A stretch of DNA of 11,049 nt, from assembly GCA_949427775.1 (NCBI GenBank), contig CASQEL010000035.1:1-11049 (forward strand), given 5' to 3'. The DNA comes from an uncultured Desulfovibrionaceae bacterium. Lineage in GTDB: Bacteria > Desulfobacterota > Desulfovibrionia > Desulfovibrionales > Desulfovibrionaceae. Below, in pieces: positions 1 through 7,400 of this stretch (positions are counted from its first letter, which is position 1; each line of letters begins with the position of its first letter). Both the position numbers and the translations under genes were made by a program. The notes beneath the pieces were generated by a model, which searched no databases, was not told the origin of the DNA, and was given only the letters and a program-made list of their open reading frames with translations.

Positions 1-2
1 GC

Positions 3-725
3 ATTTTGGCGGAGTTCGAGGCATTGGAGGCGGAGGTGGCCGCTCTGCACGGGCTGGAGAAGGGGGTATTGCGCATGGGCTTGCCCCCGGTGGGCAGCGG
101 AACCCTGTTCGCCGATCCGCTCATGGCCTTCCGTCAGCGGTATCCGGGCATTTCCGTCCAGTTGCAGGAGGCGGGCTGCGCATCCCTGGAGGAACTGGTG
201 CTTTCGGGCGAACTGGAGTTGGCCGTAACATTGCTGCCGGTGCCGGATACCTTCGCGTGGCTGGAGATTCGGGATGAGCCGCTCATGGCCTTGATGCCTC
301 CTGATTTTCCTTTGGGCGAGCGTAGCAGTCTGAAACTGGACGAGTTGGCCGGAAGTCCGTTCATCTGGTTCGAGCGGGGTTTTCTGCTCAACGAGCGCAT
401 CGGCAATCTGTGCCGTCACCGGGGGTTGGTGTTGCGGGAGTGCCTGCGCAGCGGGCAGGTGGATTTCATCATCACGCTGGTCGCCACCGGGTTGGGCGTG
501 GCGGTGTTGCCTCGTCTGGAACTGGAAGGGCGGGCCTTGCCGCGCATCCGGACGGCGCTGCTGGATGAGGAAGAGCTGCGCTGGCGCGCGGCCATGATCT
601 GGCGGCGCGGGGCCGCTCTCTCTCCGGCGGCCCAGGCGTGGATCGGCATGCTGCCGGGCGGGGCGGAAGCGCTCCGGAAGGCCGCCGTTCCGGCCGGAAA
701 AATACCGCCGGGCAGGCGGCCTTGA
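3..725 (+). CDS. LysR-family transcriptional regulator, C-terminal part (5' truncated by window edge)
   Basis: The visible ~240 residues are the effector-binding domain of a LysR-type regulator. The frame is open to the left edge, so the N-terminal winged helix-turn-helix (about 60-90 residues) lies outside the window; the TTG at 6 is not a real start. After a linker-helix end (LHGLEKGVLRMGLPPVGSG), which is the usual junction to the first beta strand, come FRQRYPGISVQLQEAG (subdomain I), a central hinge segment (SPFIWFERGF), and SGQVDFIITLVATGLGVAVL near the C-terminus, a hallmark stretch of the family. The last ~20 residues are basic and Pro-rich and probably disordered. The gene converges on the PFK-2/FBPase-2-like gene with only 63 bp between the stop codons. 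Effector and targets cannot be inferred without the N-terminus and the divergent neighbour. The family call is secure; the function is unknown. Confidence 0.9.
   Translation: MLAEFEALEAEVAALHGLEKGVLRMGLPPVGSGTLFADPLMAFRQRYPGISVQLQEAGCASLEELVLSGELELAVTLLPVPDTFAWLEIRDEPLMALMPPDFPLGERSSLKLDELAGSPFIWFERGFLLNERIGNLCRHRGLVLRECLRSGQVDFIITLVATGLGVAVLPRLELEGRALPRIRTALLDEEELRWRAAMIWRRGAALSPAAQAWIGMLPGGAEALRKAAVPAGKIPPGRRP
698..720 (-). terminator. Putative intrinsic terminator of the tyrS / PFK-2-like unit
   Basis: On the - strand a CCGCC / GGCGG stem (719-715 with 709-705, loop of 5) is followed by TATTTTT (704-698). It lies about 70 nt past the stop of the PFK-2/FBPase-2-like gene and inside the last codons of the convergent LysR gene. 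The stem is short (5 bp plus a possible G-U pair), so confidence is moderate. Confidence 0.45.
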
Positions 726-727
726 AC

Positions 728-758
728 CCGCCGTGTTATGACCGCGGAACCGCGGCGG
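728..758. repeat. Inverted repeats in the convergent gap
   Basis: CCGCGG occurs twice, separated by AA (742-747 and 750-755), flanked by CCGCC (728-732) and GGCGG (754-758). The structure sits between two convergent stop codons. There is no T-run on either side, so it is not a canonical intrinsic terminator, though it could impede 3' exonucleases or polymerase. GC-rich DNA yields such dyads often; the significance is low. Confidence 0.3.
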
Positions 759-788
759 ACGCTGCCGACGCATCCGGCGTCGCCCGGA

Positions 789-1994
789 TCAGGCGAAACG
801 CACCAGCTCGAACAGCTTGCGCCGCGGTGTGGTGGAAATGTGGTAGTACTGGTTCTGGGGGATGTAAATAAACGGCACGTCTTCGGAACGTTGCAGAAGA
901 AACAGGGACAACAGGATTCGGTTGATGGCCTGGTGCCCGATGATCATCAGGGGAGAGTCTCCGGCCAGGAACAGGGCCCGGCGCAGTCCGCGCCGCACGC
1001 GTTCCTTGAGCATGGCGTAGCTTTCGCCGTTGGGGTAGGCGTATCCGAATTTGTCGGCGTTGCGTCCCCGCGTGACTTCGGGCATCCGGACGCGGATATC
1101 CTCGTAGAGCATGCCTTCGCAGTCCCCGGCCCATATTTCGTCGAATTCCTTGAAATCCATATAGATGGTGTCCGGCCGCTCCGCCAGCGCCGGGGCGGCC
1201 GTCTGGTGGGAGCGGCGGCGGGTGGAGGTGAACACATAGGGGATGTTCACGCCGCGCAAATGGGCGGCCAGGGCTTCGGCCTGGGCCCGGCCTTTGGGCG
1301 TAAGCGGCGGATCGCCGCCGATACGACCTTCCACATTGTACTCGGTCTGACCATGCCGGGCCAGATACAGACAACGCACCCAGGTGGAAACCACAATGTC
1401 GCGAATAGGCGGATAGTAGGGGGAACCGTCGCAGGGACTTTCGGCCAGAATGCGATTGGCCGTGGCGTCCACGCACATCCAGTAGCGTTCCTCGCCTACC
1501 GGCGTATACAGGAGTTCATAATAGCTGATGCGGGTACGAAAGCTTTCCAGGGCTTCGGCCTCGGTGCAGTCCTTGTATTCCGGCAGGCCGGTTTTGCGGC
1601 GGATGCAGGCGTCGAGCAGCAGAGGATCTTCGTTGACGCATTCGATGAACAGCACGGGATGGTCCGTCAACGTGGACTCGATAAGCTGCCGTCGCGCCCG
1701 GCTGGCGTTGGTGGCGTCCAGAATGGCGACTTCCCCGCCTTCCGCCAGAAACTGCCGGGCCAGGTCCATGTTGCGCCGGGCGATGATGTCCCGCGCCTGC
1801 TTGCCGAAGGCGTTGTCCGGCCGGTAAAATTCCGGGGCCGTGGATTCCTGGCCCATCATGGAACGACGCAGATCGCCGTTGTTGAAAATGGCGGCGCGGA
1901 TGCCCTCGTCGGTCAGTCCTTCACGGATGCGTCGGGCCAATGTGGATTTGCCCCGCGCGGGCAGCCCGACCATGGCGACATAAAGCTTTCTCAT
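789..1994 (-). CDS. Bifunctional 6-phosphofructo-2-kinase / fructose-2,6-bisphosphatase-like protein
   Basis: This is a 401-residue, two-domain protein with the domain order of eukaryotic PFKFB enzymes, which make and hydrolyse fructose 2,6-bisphosphate. The N-terminal P-loop kinase domain (about 1-200) carries GLPARGKST (10-18), FNNGDLRR (37-44), FYRPDN (56-61) and ILDATNASRARR (91-102). The C-terminal histidine-phosphatase domain (about 205-401) carries LARHGQTEYN with probable catalytic His214, GRIGGD (223-228), EIWAGDCEG with acid Glu286, YPNGESY (320-326) and GHQA with His354. These blocks match the mammalian enzyme in order and wording. I chose the ATG at 1994 because it directly precedes the family N-terminus (RKLYVAMVGLPARGK) and has GGAG 5 nt upstream; the longer frame from 2045 starts with TTG inside a hairpin. 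It follows tyrS by 115 nt on the same strand. Family membership is secure. Whether it makes fructose 2,6-bisphosphate in a bacterium, or acts on another sugar phosphate, is unknown. Confidence 0.9.
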   Translation of the reverse strand: MRKLYVAMVGLPARGKSTLARRIREGLTDEGIRAAIFNNGDLRRSMMGQESTAPEFYRPDNAFGKQARDIIARRNMDLARQFLAEGGEVAILDATNASRARRQLIESTLTDHPVLFIECVNEDPLLLDACIRRKTGLPEYKDCTEAEALESFRTRISYYELLYTPVGEERYWMCVDATANRILAESPCDGSPYYPPIRDIVVSTWVRCLYLARHGQTEYNVEGRIGGDPPLTPKGRAQAEALAAHLRGVNIPYVFTSTRRRSHQTAAPALAERPDTIYMDFKEFDEIWAGDCEGMLYEDIRVRMPEVTRGRNADKFGYAYPNGESYAMLKERVRRGLRRALFLAGDSPLMIIGHQAINRILLSLFLLQRSEDVPFIYIPQNQYYHISTTPRRKLFELVRFA

Positions 1995-1999
1995 GATTT

Positions 2000-2003
2000 C
2001 TCC
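2000..2003 (-). promoter_or_regulatory. Ribosome binding site fixing the PFK-2-like start
   Basis: GGAG on the - strand lies 5 nt before the ATG at 1994. It supports that start over the upstream in-frame TTG at 2045, which has no comparable site and lies in the loop of a GC-rich hairpin. Confidence 0.7.
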
Positions 2004-2035
2004 GTACCGGAACGCTGCCGGAACACGCCGGACGC

Positions 2036-2076
2036 CGCCCCGCAATACCGCGGGGCGCGGGGGCGCGGAGCCCCCG
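2036..2076. repeat. Two adjacent GC-rich hairpins between tyrS and the PFK-2-like gene
   Basis: Hairpin 1 pairs CGCCCCGC (2036-2043) with GCGGGGCG (2050-2057), 8 perfect base pairs around a 6-nt loop. Hairpin 2 starts at the next base: CGGGGGC (2058-2064) pairs with GCCCCCG (2070-2076), 7 perfect pairs around a 5-nt loop. On the - strand both lie just after the tyrS stop and ahead of the downstream ribosome site. Neither is followed by a T-run, so they look more like mRNA-stability or processing structures than intrinsic terminators. Confidence 0.6.
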
Positions 2077-2109
2077 TATGCGCCGACGGGCGGGCGCGTC
2101 GTTCCCGCG

Positions 2110-3306
2110 TCAGCGCACCGTCAGGCGCAGAAAACGCTTCTTGCCGAGTTTGATGACATATTCACCGGGGGCCAGGGGCGTCGACGGATCGTCGCAACGT
2201 GCGTCGTCGATGCTCAGAGCGCCTTCTTTAATCAACCGTTTGGCCTCCCCGCGCGATTTGACCAGTCCGGCCGCCTCCAGGAACGCCGGGGGCGTGCTGT
2301 CGTCGCCGTGGTCGCAGGCATGGACCGGGGCGTCGTCGGGCACACCCCCGCCCGCGAAGACGGCGTTGAATCCCCGGCGGGCCTCCCGGGCATGGGATTC
2401 GCTGTGATACCGGGCGACCATTTCAAAAGCCAAATCTTCCTTGACGGTCTTGGGATGCAGGCGGCCTTCGGCCACGCCCCGCTTCAGATCGGCGATCTCT
2501 TCCAGAGTGCGGGAGGAGAGCAACTCGTAATAGCGCCACATCAGATCGTCAGAAACGGACATGACCTTGCCGAACATGGCGGCGGGCGGCTCGGCAATGC
2601 CGATATAGTTGCCGTAGGATTTCGACATCTTGCGCACGCCGTCGGTGCCTTCCAGCAGGGGCATGGTCAGAATGCACTGGGGTTCCAGGCCGTAGTGGGC
2701 CTGAAGGGTGCGGCCCACCAGCAGGTTGAATTTCTGGTCCGTGCCGCCCATTTCCACATCCGTTTTCAGGCTGACGGAGTCGTAGCCCTGGCACAAGGGG
2801 TAGAGAAATTCGTGGATGGAAATGGGGCGCTGCTCGCGGAAGCGCTTTTCAAAATCGTCCCGTTCCATCATCCGGGCCACGGTGTAGCTGGAGGCCAGCC
2901 TGATGAAATCCGTGGCGTTCATCGCGCCCAGCCAGCGGGAGTTGAATGCGACCACGGTCTTTTCCGGATCGAGAATTTTGAACACCTGGCGTTTGTAGGT
3001 TTCGGCATTGGCGAGCACCTGCTCTTCCGTCAGGGGCGGGCGGGTTTCGGAACGGCCGGAAGGGTCGCCGATACGGCCGGTGAAGTCTCCGATGAGAAAG
3101 ACCACGGTATGCCCCAACTCCTGAAAGTGGCGCATCTTGTGCATGACCACGGTATGTCCCAGATGCAGATCCGGGGCTGTGGGGTCAAATCCCACTTTGA
3201 TGCGCAACGGCGTGCCGCGGGCGATTTTTTTGCGCAGTTCTCCCTCGTCGATGAGTTCGGCAACGCCGCGTTTGATGCGTGCCATTTGCTGGTCGATGTC
3301 GAGCAT
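2110..3306 (-). CDS. tyrS: Tyrosine--tRNA ligase (tyrosyl-tRNA synthetase)
   Basis: A cytoplasmic class I aminoacyl-tRNA synthetase that charges tRNA-Tyr with tyrosine using ATP. The 398-residue protein is full length. The Rossmann-fold catalytic domain shows KVGFDPTAPDLHLGH with the HIGH-type motif at 48-51, GDFTGRIGDPSGR (73-85), EMGGTDQKFNLL (185-196), and a perfect KMSKS loop at 226-230. A C-terminal S4-type RNA-binding domain occupies about 335-398 (GLVKSRGEAKRLIKEGAL). Wording around the signature motifs resembles the TyrZ/short-type branch rather than E. coli TyrS, but I did not align it. The ATG at 3306 has AAAGGA 8 nt upstream. It lies downstream of the fliS terminator and so probably has its own promoter; a TTGACA box is visible at 3403-3398. 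It precedes the PFK-2-like gene with a 115-nt gap. The A7 run at the codons for Lys27-Lys28 is intact in frame. Confidence 0.97.
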   Translation of the reverse strand: MLDIDQQMARIKRGVAELIDEGELRKKIARGTPLRIKVGFDPTAPDLHLGHTVVMHKMRHFQELGHTVVFLIGDFTGRIGDPSGRSETRPPLTEEQVLANAETYKRQVFKILDPEKTVVAFNSRWLGAMNATDFIRLASSYTVARMMERDDFEKRFREQRPISIHEFLYPLCQGYDSVSLKTDVEMGGTDQKFNLLVGRTLQAHYGLEPQCILTMPLLEGTDGVRKMSKSYGNYIGIAEPPAAMFGKVMSVSDDLMWRYYELLSSRTLEEIADLKRGVAEGRLHPKTVKEDLAFEMVARYHSESHAREARRGFNAVFAGGGVPDDAPVHACDHGDDSTPPAFLEAAGLVKSRGEAKRLIKEGALSIDDARCDDPSTPLAPGEYVIKLGKKRFLRLTVR

Positions 3307-3340
3307 GGATCTTTTCCTTTATCATATGTGGCGGCGACGA

Positions 3341-3367
3341 ACGGCGCGCAACGCCGTCCGAAGACGG
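3341..3367 (-). promoter_or_regulatory. Overlapping alternative hairpins in the tyrS leader
   Basis: On the - strand, CCGTC-TTCG-GACGG (3367-3354) forms a 5-bp stem closed by a UUCG tetraloop, an extra-stable RNA hairpin. Four bases of its 3' arm (3357-3354) also form the start of a second hairpin, ACGGCG / CGCCGT (3357-3352 with 3346-3341, loop 5). The two cannot form together. No T-run follows, so classical attenuation is not evident. There is no T-box signature. Confidence 0.45.
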
Positions 3368-3374
3368 ATACATG

Positions 3375-3403
3375 GGTCTTGCAGAGAACGACGGTGCTGT
3401 CAA
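3375..3403 (-). promoter_or_regulatory. Weak candidate sigma-70 promoter for tyrS
   Basis: A perfect TTGACA (-35) lies at 3403-3398 on the - strand, just downstream of the fliS terminator. At a 17-nt spacing the -10 position reads AAGACC (3380-3375), a poor match. A promoter is expected here because tyrS follows a terminator, but this exact assignment is tentative. Confidence 0.3.
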
Positions 3404-3427
3404 TACGGTCTTTCGCCGGGCAAATGC

Positions 3428-3451
3428 AAAAAAGGGGGGTCTGACCCCCCT
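3428..3451 (-). terminator. Strong intrinsic terminator after fliS
   Basis: AGGGGGGT (3433-3440) and ACCCCCCT (3444-3451) form a perfect 8-bp stem around a 3-nt loop. On the - strand it is followed by an uninterrupted T-run (3433/3432 down to 3428). It ends the fliD-fliS transcript about 50 nt past the fliS stop and separates it from tyrS. On the + strand a T5 run follows only after GGCG, so activity in that direction would be weaker, and no + gene needs it. Confidence 0.9.
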
Positions 3452-3499
3452 GGCGTTTTTATTTGGACGGTGTCCGTGTAAGGCCGCGCTCTCGCGTGC

Positions 3500-4312
3500 T
3501 CAGCGGTTCTGCGACAACCTGTTGTAGGCCGCCAGCCGTTTTCCGAATCCGCCGGGAGCCGCCGGTGCGGGAGACGGCGTAGGCGTCACGGTCGGCGGCG
3601 TCGCCCCGACGGCTCCGGGCGTTCCCGGCGTGGACGGCGCCGCGGGCGTTGCGGTCCGGGGCTCCGGCACGGGCAGTCCCGCTTCCTTGGCGACGTCCGT
3701 AAAGCTGGGCGTCGGCGCGGGCGCGGGCGGAGGCGGCAGATGCGCGGGCGCGGCCACAAGGCCCGATGCCGCCGCTCCCGGCGTCGGCGCGGGGGCGTTG
3801 CGCGACCCGCCGTAGGCCTGCCGGGCCTGGAACTGACTGACTGTGGCGGGCGCGGACAACGGCGACGTGATGGGCGCGGCGCGTTGCACCATACTGGCTT
3901 CGGGCTGCATTTTCTGCGCGATCTGGGCCACGGCCTGTTTGGCTTCGGGCTTGTCGATGATTTCGGCATAAGCGCTGCGCAATCCGGACAGAATACCCAC
4001 CACGCTGTCAAGTTGCTTCACGTCCATTTTGAGGTTGGCCTGCAGCAGACGCGCCGTGCACAGGAAATACAGATTGTTGAGGTTCTCGGCCAGGGTGCCG
4101 CCTTTTTCCATGTTCAGGGAGCCCGACAATTCGTTAACGATGTCGATGACCCTGGAAATGAGCAATCCCTTGGCCGCGTAATCTTTTTCCAGCATCTTTT
4201 CACGGGCCTGCTGCAGAAACTGCAAAGCCCCGTCATACAGCATAAGCAGAAGGCGGCCTTGGTCCGTCGTGCTGACCTTGGTCTGAAAATATGCCTGTGC
4301 TGCCTTGTTCAT
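3500..4312 (-). CDS. fliS: Flagellar secretion chaperone FliS with long Pro/Ala-rich C-terminal extension
   Basis: FliS binds the C-terminal helices of flagellin in the cytoplasm, keeps it unpolymerised and delivers it to the flagellar export gate. Residues 1 to about 138 are a normal FliS four-helix domain: MNKAAQAYFQTKVSTTDQGR, then LLLMLYDGALQFLQQA (21-36), GLLISRVIDIVNELSGSLN (49-67) and LYFLCTARLLQANL (81-94). Typical FliS ends near here. This protein has 270 residues: about 145-255 are low-complexity (Pro, Ala, Thr, Gly) and probably disordered, ending in a basic segment GGFGKRLAAYNRLSQNR (254-270). The ATG at 4312 is chosen because it starts the family N-terminus and has AAGGGG 5 nt upstream; the frame extends to 4411 without homology. 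It lies 109 nt after fliD and before a strong terminator. The role of the tail is unknown. Confidence 0.93.
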   Translation of the reverse strand: MNKAAQAYFQTKVSTTDQGRLLLMLYDGALQFLQQAREKMLEKDYAAKGLLISRVIDIVNELSGSLNMEKGGTLAENLNNLYFLCTARLLQANLKMDVKQLDSVVGILSGLRSAYAEIIDKPEAKQAVAQIAQKMQPEASMVQRAAPITSPLSAPATVSQFQARQAYGGSRNAPAPTPGAAASGLVAAPAHLPPPPAPAPTPSFTDVAKEAGLPVPEPRTATPAAPSTPGTPGAVGATPPTVTPTPSPAPAAPGGFGKRLAAYNRLSQNR

Positions 4313-4317
4313 AGAAT

Positions 4318-4323
4318 CCCCTT
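4318..4323 (-). promoter_or_regulatory. Ribosome binding site fixing the fliS start
   Basis: AAGGGG on the - strand lies 5 nt before the ATG at 4312. It supports this start over an upstream extension to 4411, which would add 33 Gly/Pro-rich residues without family resemblance. Confidence 0.7.
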
Positions 4324-4383
4324 GCCGAGTGTTTTCCGGGCGTGGGCCCTTCGGCGGGTCGGCGCCGCCTTGTATATGATCCG

Positions 4384-4409
4384 GCCCGCCGCGCGGATGC
4401 GCGACGGGC
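4384..4409 (-). repeat. Intergenic hairpin between fliD and fliS
   Basis: GCCCG pairs with CGGGC (4384-4388 / 4405-4409) and, after one C/A mismatch, CGCGC pairs with GCGCG (4390-4394 / 4399-4403) around a 4-nt GGAT loop. The resulting stem has 10 pairs and lies 13 nt past the fliD stop. The next - strand bases are GGATCATATAC with no T-run, so it is unlikely to terminate fully. It could protect the fliD 3' end or set the fliD:fliS ratio. Confidence 0.55.
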
Positions 4410-4421
4410 ATGAGAAACCTG

Positions 4422-7400
4422 TCAGCTGCTGCTGCTACTGAGTTGCGTCAGTTGGCTCTGCAGCGCGGTCTGCTGCTGGTTGTAATTGCCGAGCAGCGTT
4501 TCCAGGCGGGCGTACTTGGCCTTTTCCCGCTTTTCCCACAGGGCGATGCGCTCGGTTTCCCGGTCGATCTTGGTCTGGATGTTATCCATGATGCTTTGGT
4601 AGTTGGCCTGAAGAATCATCAGCGCGCCGTTGCGCTCCGGCTCGTACTTGTTGTACTTGAGTTCGCTGCTGAAGAAATCCTCCATTTCCCCGATTTTGCC
4701 CTGCTTGATGGACATGGTGCCGGAGTGCGTGCCCGGCGTGAAGTTGTCGATCTGAATGGACAAACCGGCGGCATCCCCCGCATCGGAGCCGGCCGTGAAC
4801 CAGCCCGCGCCCATGGCGCTGTCGCCGTTGGCTCTGGCGCCGTTGATGAACACCTCGGTAATGTCGCCCGCATCGTTCACCGTATACGAGATGTTGTACG
4901 TGCCCGCCTTGGTGGTGCCCTTGATGTGGTTGGCGTAGCGGAAATCCGACGAGGTTGTGGACCCTACGCTGTCGGAAGAGAAGAGATTGATGACGTCGTC
5001 CAGATGCTTGCTCAGGGCTTCGTCAAAGCGCTTCTGATCCAATGCCTGCAATTCGTCGTTGCCGGAGGGCGGAGCGATCATCAGCAGTCCGTAATTGGGA
5101 TTGCCTTCTTCCGTGCAGGTCTTGATGCCCATCTGGGACAGGGTGGCGATGAAGTCCCCGGACAGCAGATTCGAGCCCTGGATGTTCTGGAACCCCGGAG
5201 GGGCGCTGCTGACCAGCGTCTTGATGCGGGTATTGAGCAACTGCACGCCGTAGTTGCCGGTGAGCACGGAGCCCTTTTCCATGTCCCACTGGGAAGAACT
5301 GTAGTTGTCGTCTTCCTTGTCGTAGCTGGCCTGACTCTTGTTCTCGTCAAACTTGGTGAGTTCCTGGACCTTGGAGAGGACGGTGTTGACAGCGTCCAGC
5401 ACGGTCTGAATGTTCTCCTTGACGGAGTTGGTATCCGCGGCCACGGTGACCCGCGTTTTCCCTTTTTCGACGAGGGTCAGCGTCACACCGTCGATAACGT
5501 CGGTGACCGTGTTGGACGCGGATTCGACGGGCCGTGGCCAGTTGTCCACCATGAAAATCGCGTTCTGGGCATCCTGGATGGCCCACAGGGAAGATTCGGT
5601 GATTCTGCCGTCCAGATTGCGGCCTTCCACCCGCTTGACGTTTTCCATCTGGACATAGGCGTCGCCGGCGTAGGCTCCGCTGCCGTCCGCATATGTCCAG
5701 CCGCCGCTGCCGTCGTCGACAATCTCCTTGCCGTCGCCGTCCACCCACTTGGCGTTCACACCCGCGCCCTGAAGCGCGGTGATCACGTCCTTCATACTCT
5801 GGCCGCTGTTCACCGTGACGCTGTGCGCATTTCCGTCCTTGTCGGTGACTGTGTAGGTAAGCACGGCGGGAACGGCCTTCGGATCAATGGTGTCGGCTTT
5901 GGAAAACGCGCTGGTGCTGCTCCAGGTTGTGTAAGGAGAGGACCCGACAATGTCCTGATTGCCGGTGCTTTCATTCTTGACGGTAAGCTTCGTCGCGCCG
6001 CTCAGGGACATGCTGTAGATGCCGGTGGCATCGTCCTTCTTGAAGGTGGCGGTGACGCCCACGGTTTTGAGAGCTGAGGCCAGATCGTTCCAGGTGCCGT
6101 TGGCGGCCACCGTGACGGTCTTGGCGGTGCCGTCGGCCAGAGTGACGGTGTACTGCTTGGCGTCGCCCGCGGGAATGATCACATCCGTGGGTTCAAAACC
6201 GGACGGCATGGCGGCTGTCGTGGTCGGCGTGGCGGAGGAGGCCCAGGAAATATTGGGGGTATCCGCGCTCCCGGGAAAGCCCGCGTCAGATTCCACGCGC
6301 TTCGCGCCCTTGACGTTCAGGCCGGTGATGTTGCCCGAATCGTCCTTGTCATAGTAAAGGTTGACCTTGTGTTCGTCATATACCTTTTTTTTCAGATCTT
6401 CCCAGGTGCTGCCGCCGTCGATGACAACAGTCTTGGTTGAGCCGTCCTGCATGTCCAGGGTGAAGGTCACGTCCGTGCCGGAGACGCCGATGGCGTCGGT
6501 TTCCTGGAATGTCCCGCCGGCCGCATAGCTGACGGTGGGAACAGCCGCCATGCCGGACACGTTGAGATTGTCGCTCCAGGCGGCGTCCGCATCCTTGCCT
6601 TTGGTCCTGTATTGCAGGCCCATGGCGTCACCGGACAGCGTGAGCTTTTTGCCGTTGACGGAGGCTATGTTTTGCCCGGCCGCGGCATTGATGGCATCGG
6701 CCAGATCCTTCAGCGATTCGTTTCCCTTGATGACTCTGGTTTCCACCGAGGTGCCGTCGTTTTTGATGACGGTATACACATACTCGTTTTGCGTGGCCGC
6801 ATCGGGATCGAACGGGGCTGACGGGTCTTTGACGGCGCTGGAGGTCCAGGTGGCGGTTTCGCCCTCGAAGCCGACGAGGCCCGACGAGGGGAAGACCGAG
6901 AGCACGGCGTCCTTGCCGGAGTCCTTGCCCTGAATCTGGAAGGTGTAGCCGTCGCCGTCGTGAATGAGGCTCATACGCACGCCGGGATTCTGGGGGTCGT
7001 TGTTGATCTGGTTGGCGAGCCCTTCCAGCGTGGTGTTCTTGGGCACATTGATGTCGCGCCGCTTTCCCTTGTAGGAATAGGAAAACGTCTGCGTCGTGCC
7101 GGTCGTATTGAGGATGGTGTCCTTGCTGTCATAATGACCGGTGAAGGCCCAGATGGAATTGCTGGCCATCTGCTTGATGTCAATAGTATGTTCGCCGTCC
7201 ACGGCGTTGGCGTTGGCCGTGGCCCTCAGAACTTTTTCATCCGCGCTGGAGGCGATCTTCTTGAGAAACTTTGTGGGGCTGTTCAGTCCCGACAACGTGT
7301 TTTTCGCTTCCCGGACGGCGGAAATGATTTCTCCGAAGGCATCGTAGCGTTTTTGCCAGTCGGCCTGCCAGTTCTGCAGCTGCGCCTTGGGGATCTCTTC

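Noticed and set aside
1995..2045. Upstream TTG start for the PFK-2-like protein
   Set aside because: It would add 17 residues without family similarity and starts in a hairpin loop; the ATG at 1994 has a good ribosome site.
738..2153. 471-codon open frame on the + strand
   Set aside because: It lies antisense to the PFK-2-like gene, which has family motifs throughout. The product (Gly/His/Gln/Val-rich) resembles no family, and long antisense frames are common in GC-rich DNA.
3307..3427. T-box riboswitch before tyrS
   Set aside because: No T-box conserved sequence, specifier stem or leader terminator is visible in the 120-nt gap.
1993..3444. 483-codon open frame on the + strand
   Set aside because: Antisense of tyrS; compositionally a shadow of the complementary codons, with no motif or ribosome site.
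3433..3460. The fliS terminator acting as a bidirectional terminator
   Set aside because: On the + strand the T5 run is displaced by GGCG from the stem, and no + strand gene reads into it.
4410..6077. 555-codon open frame on the + strand
   Set aside because: Antisense to the C-terminal half of fliD; low-complexity Val/Gly/His product and no homology recognised.
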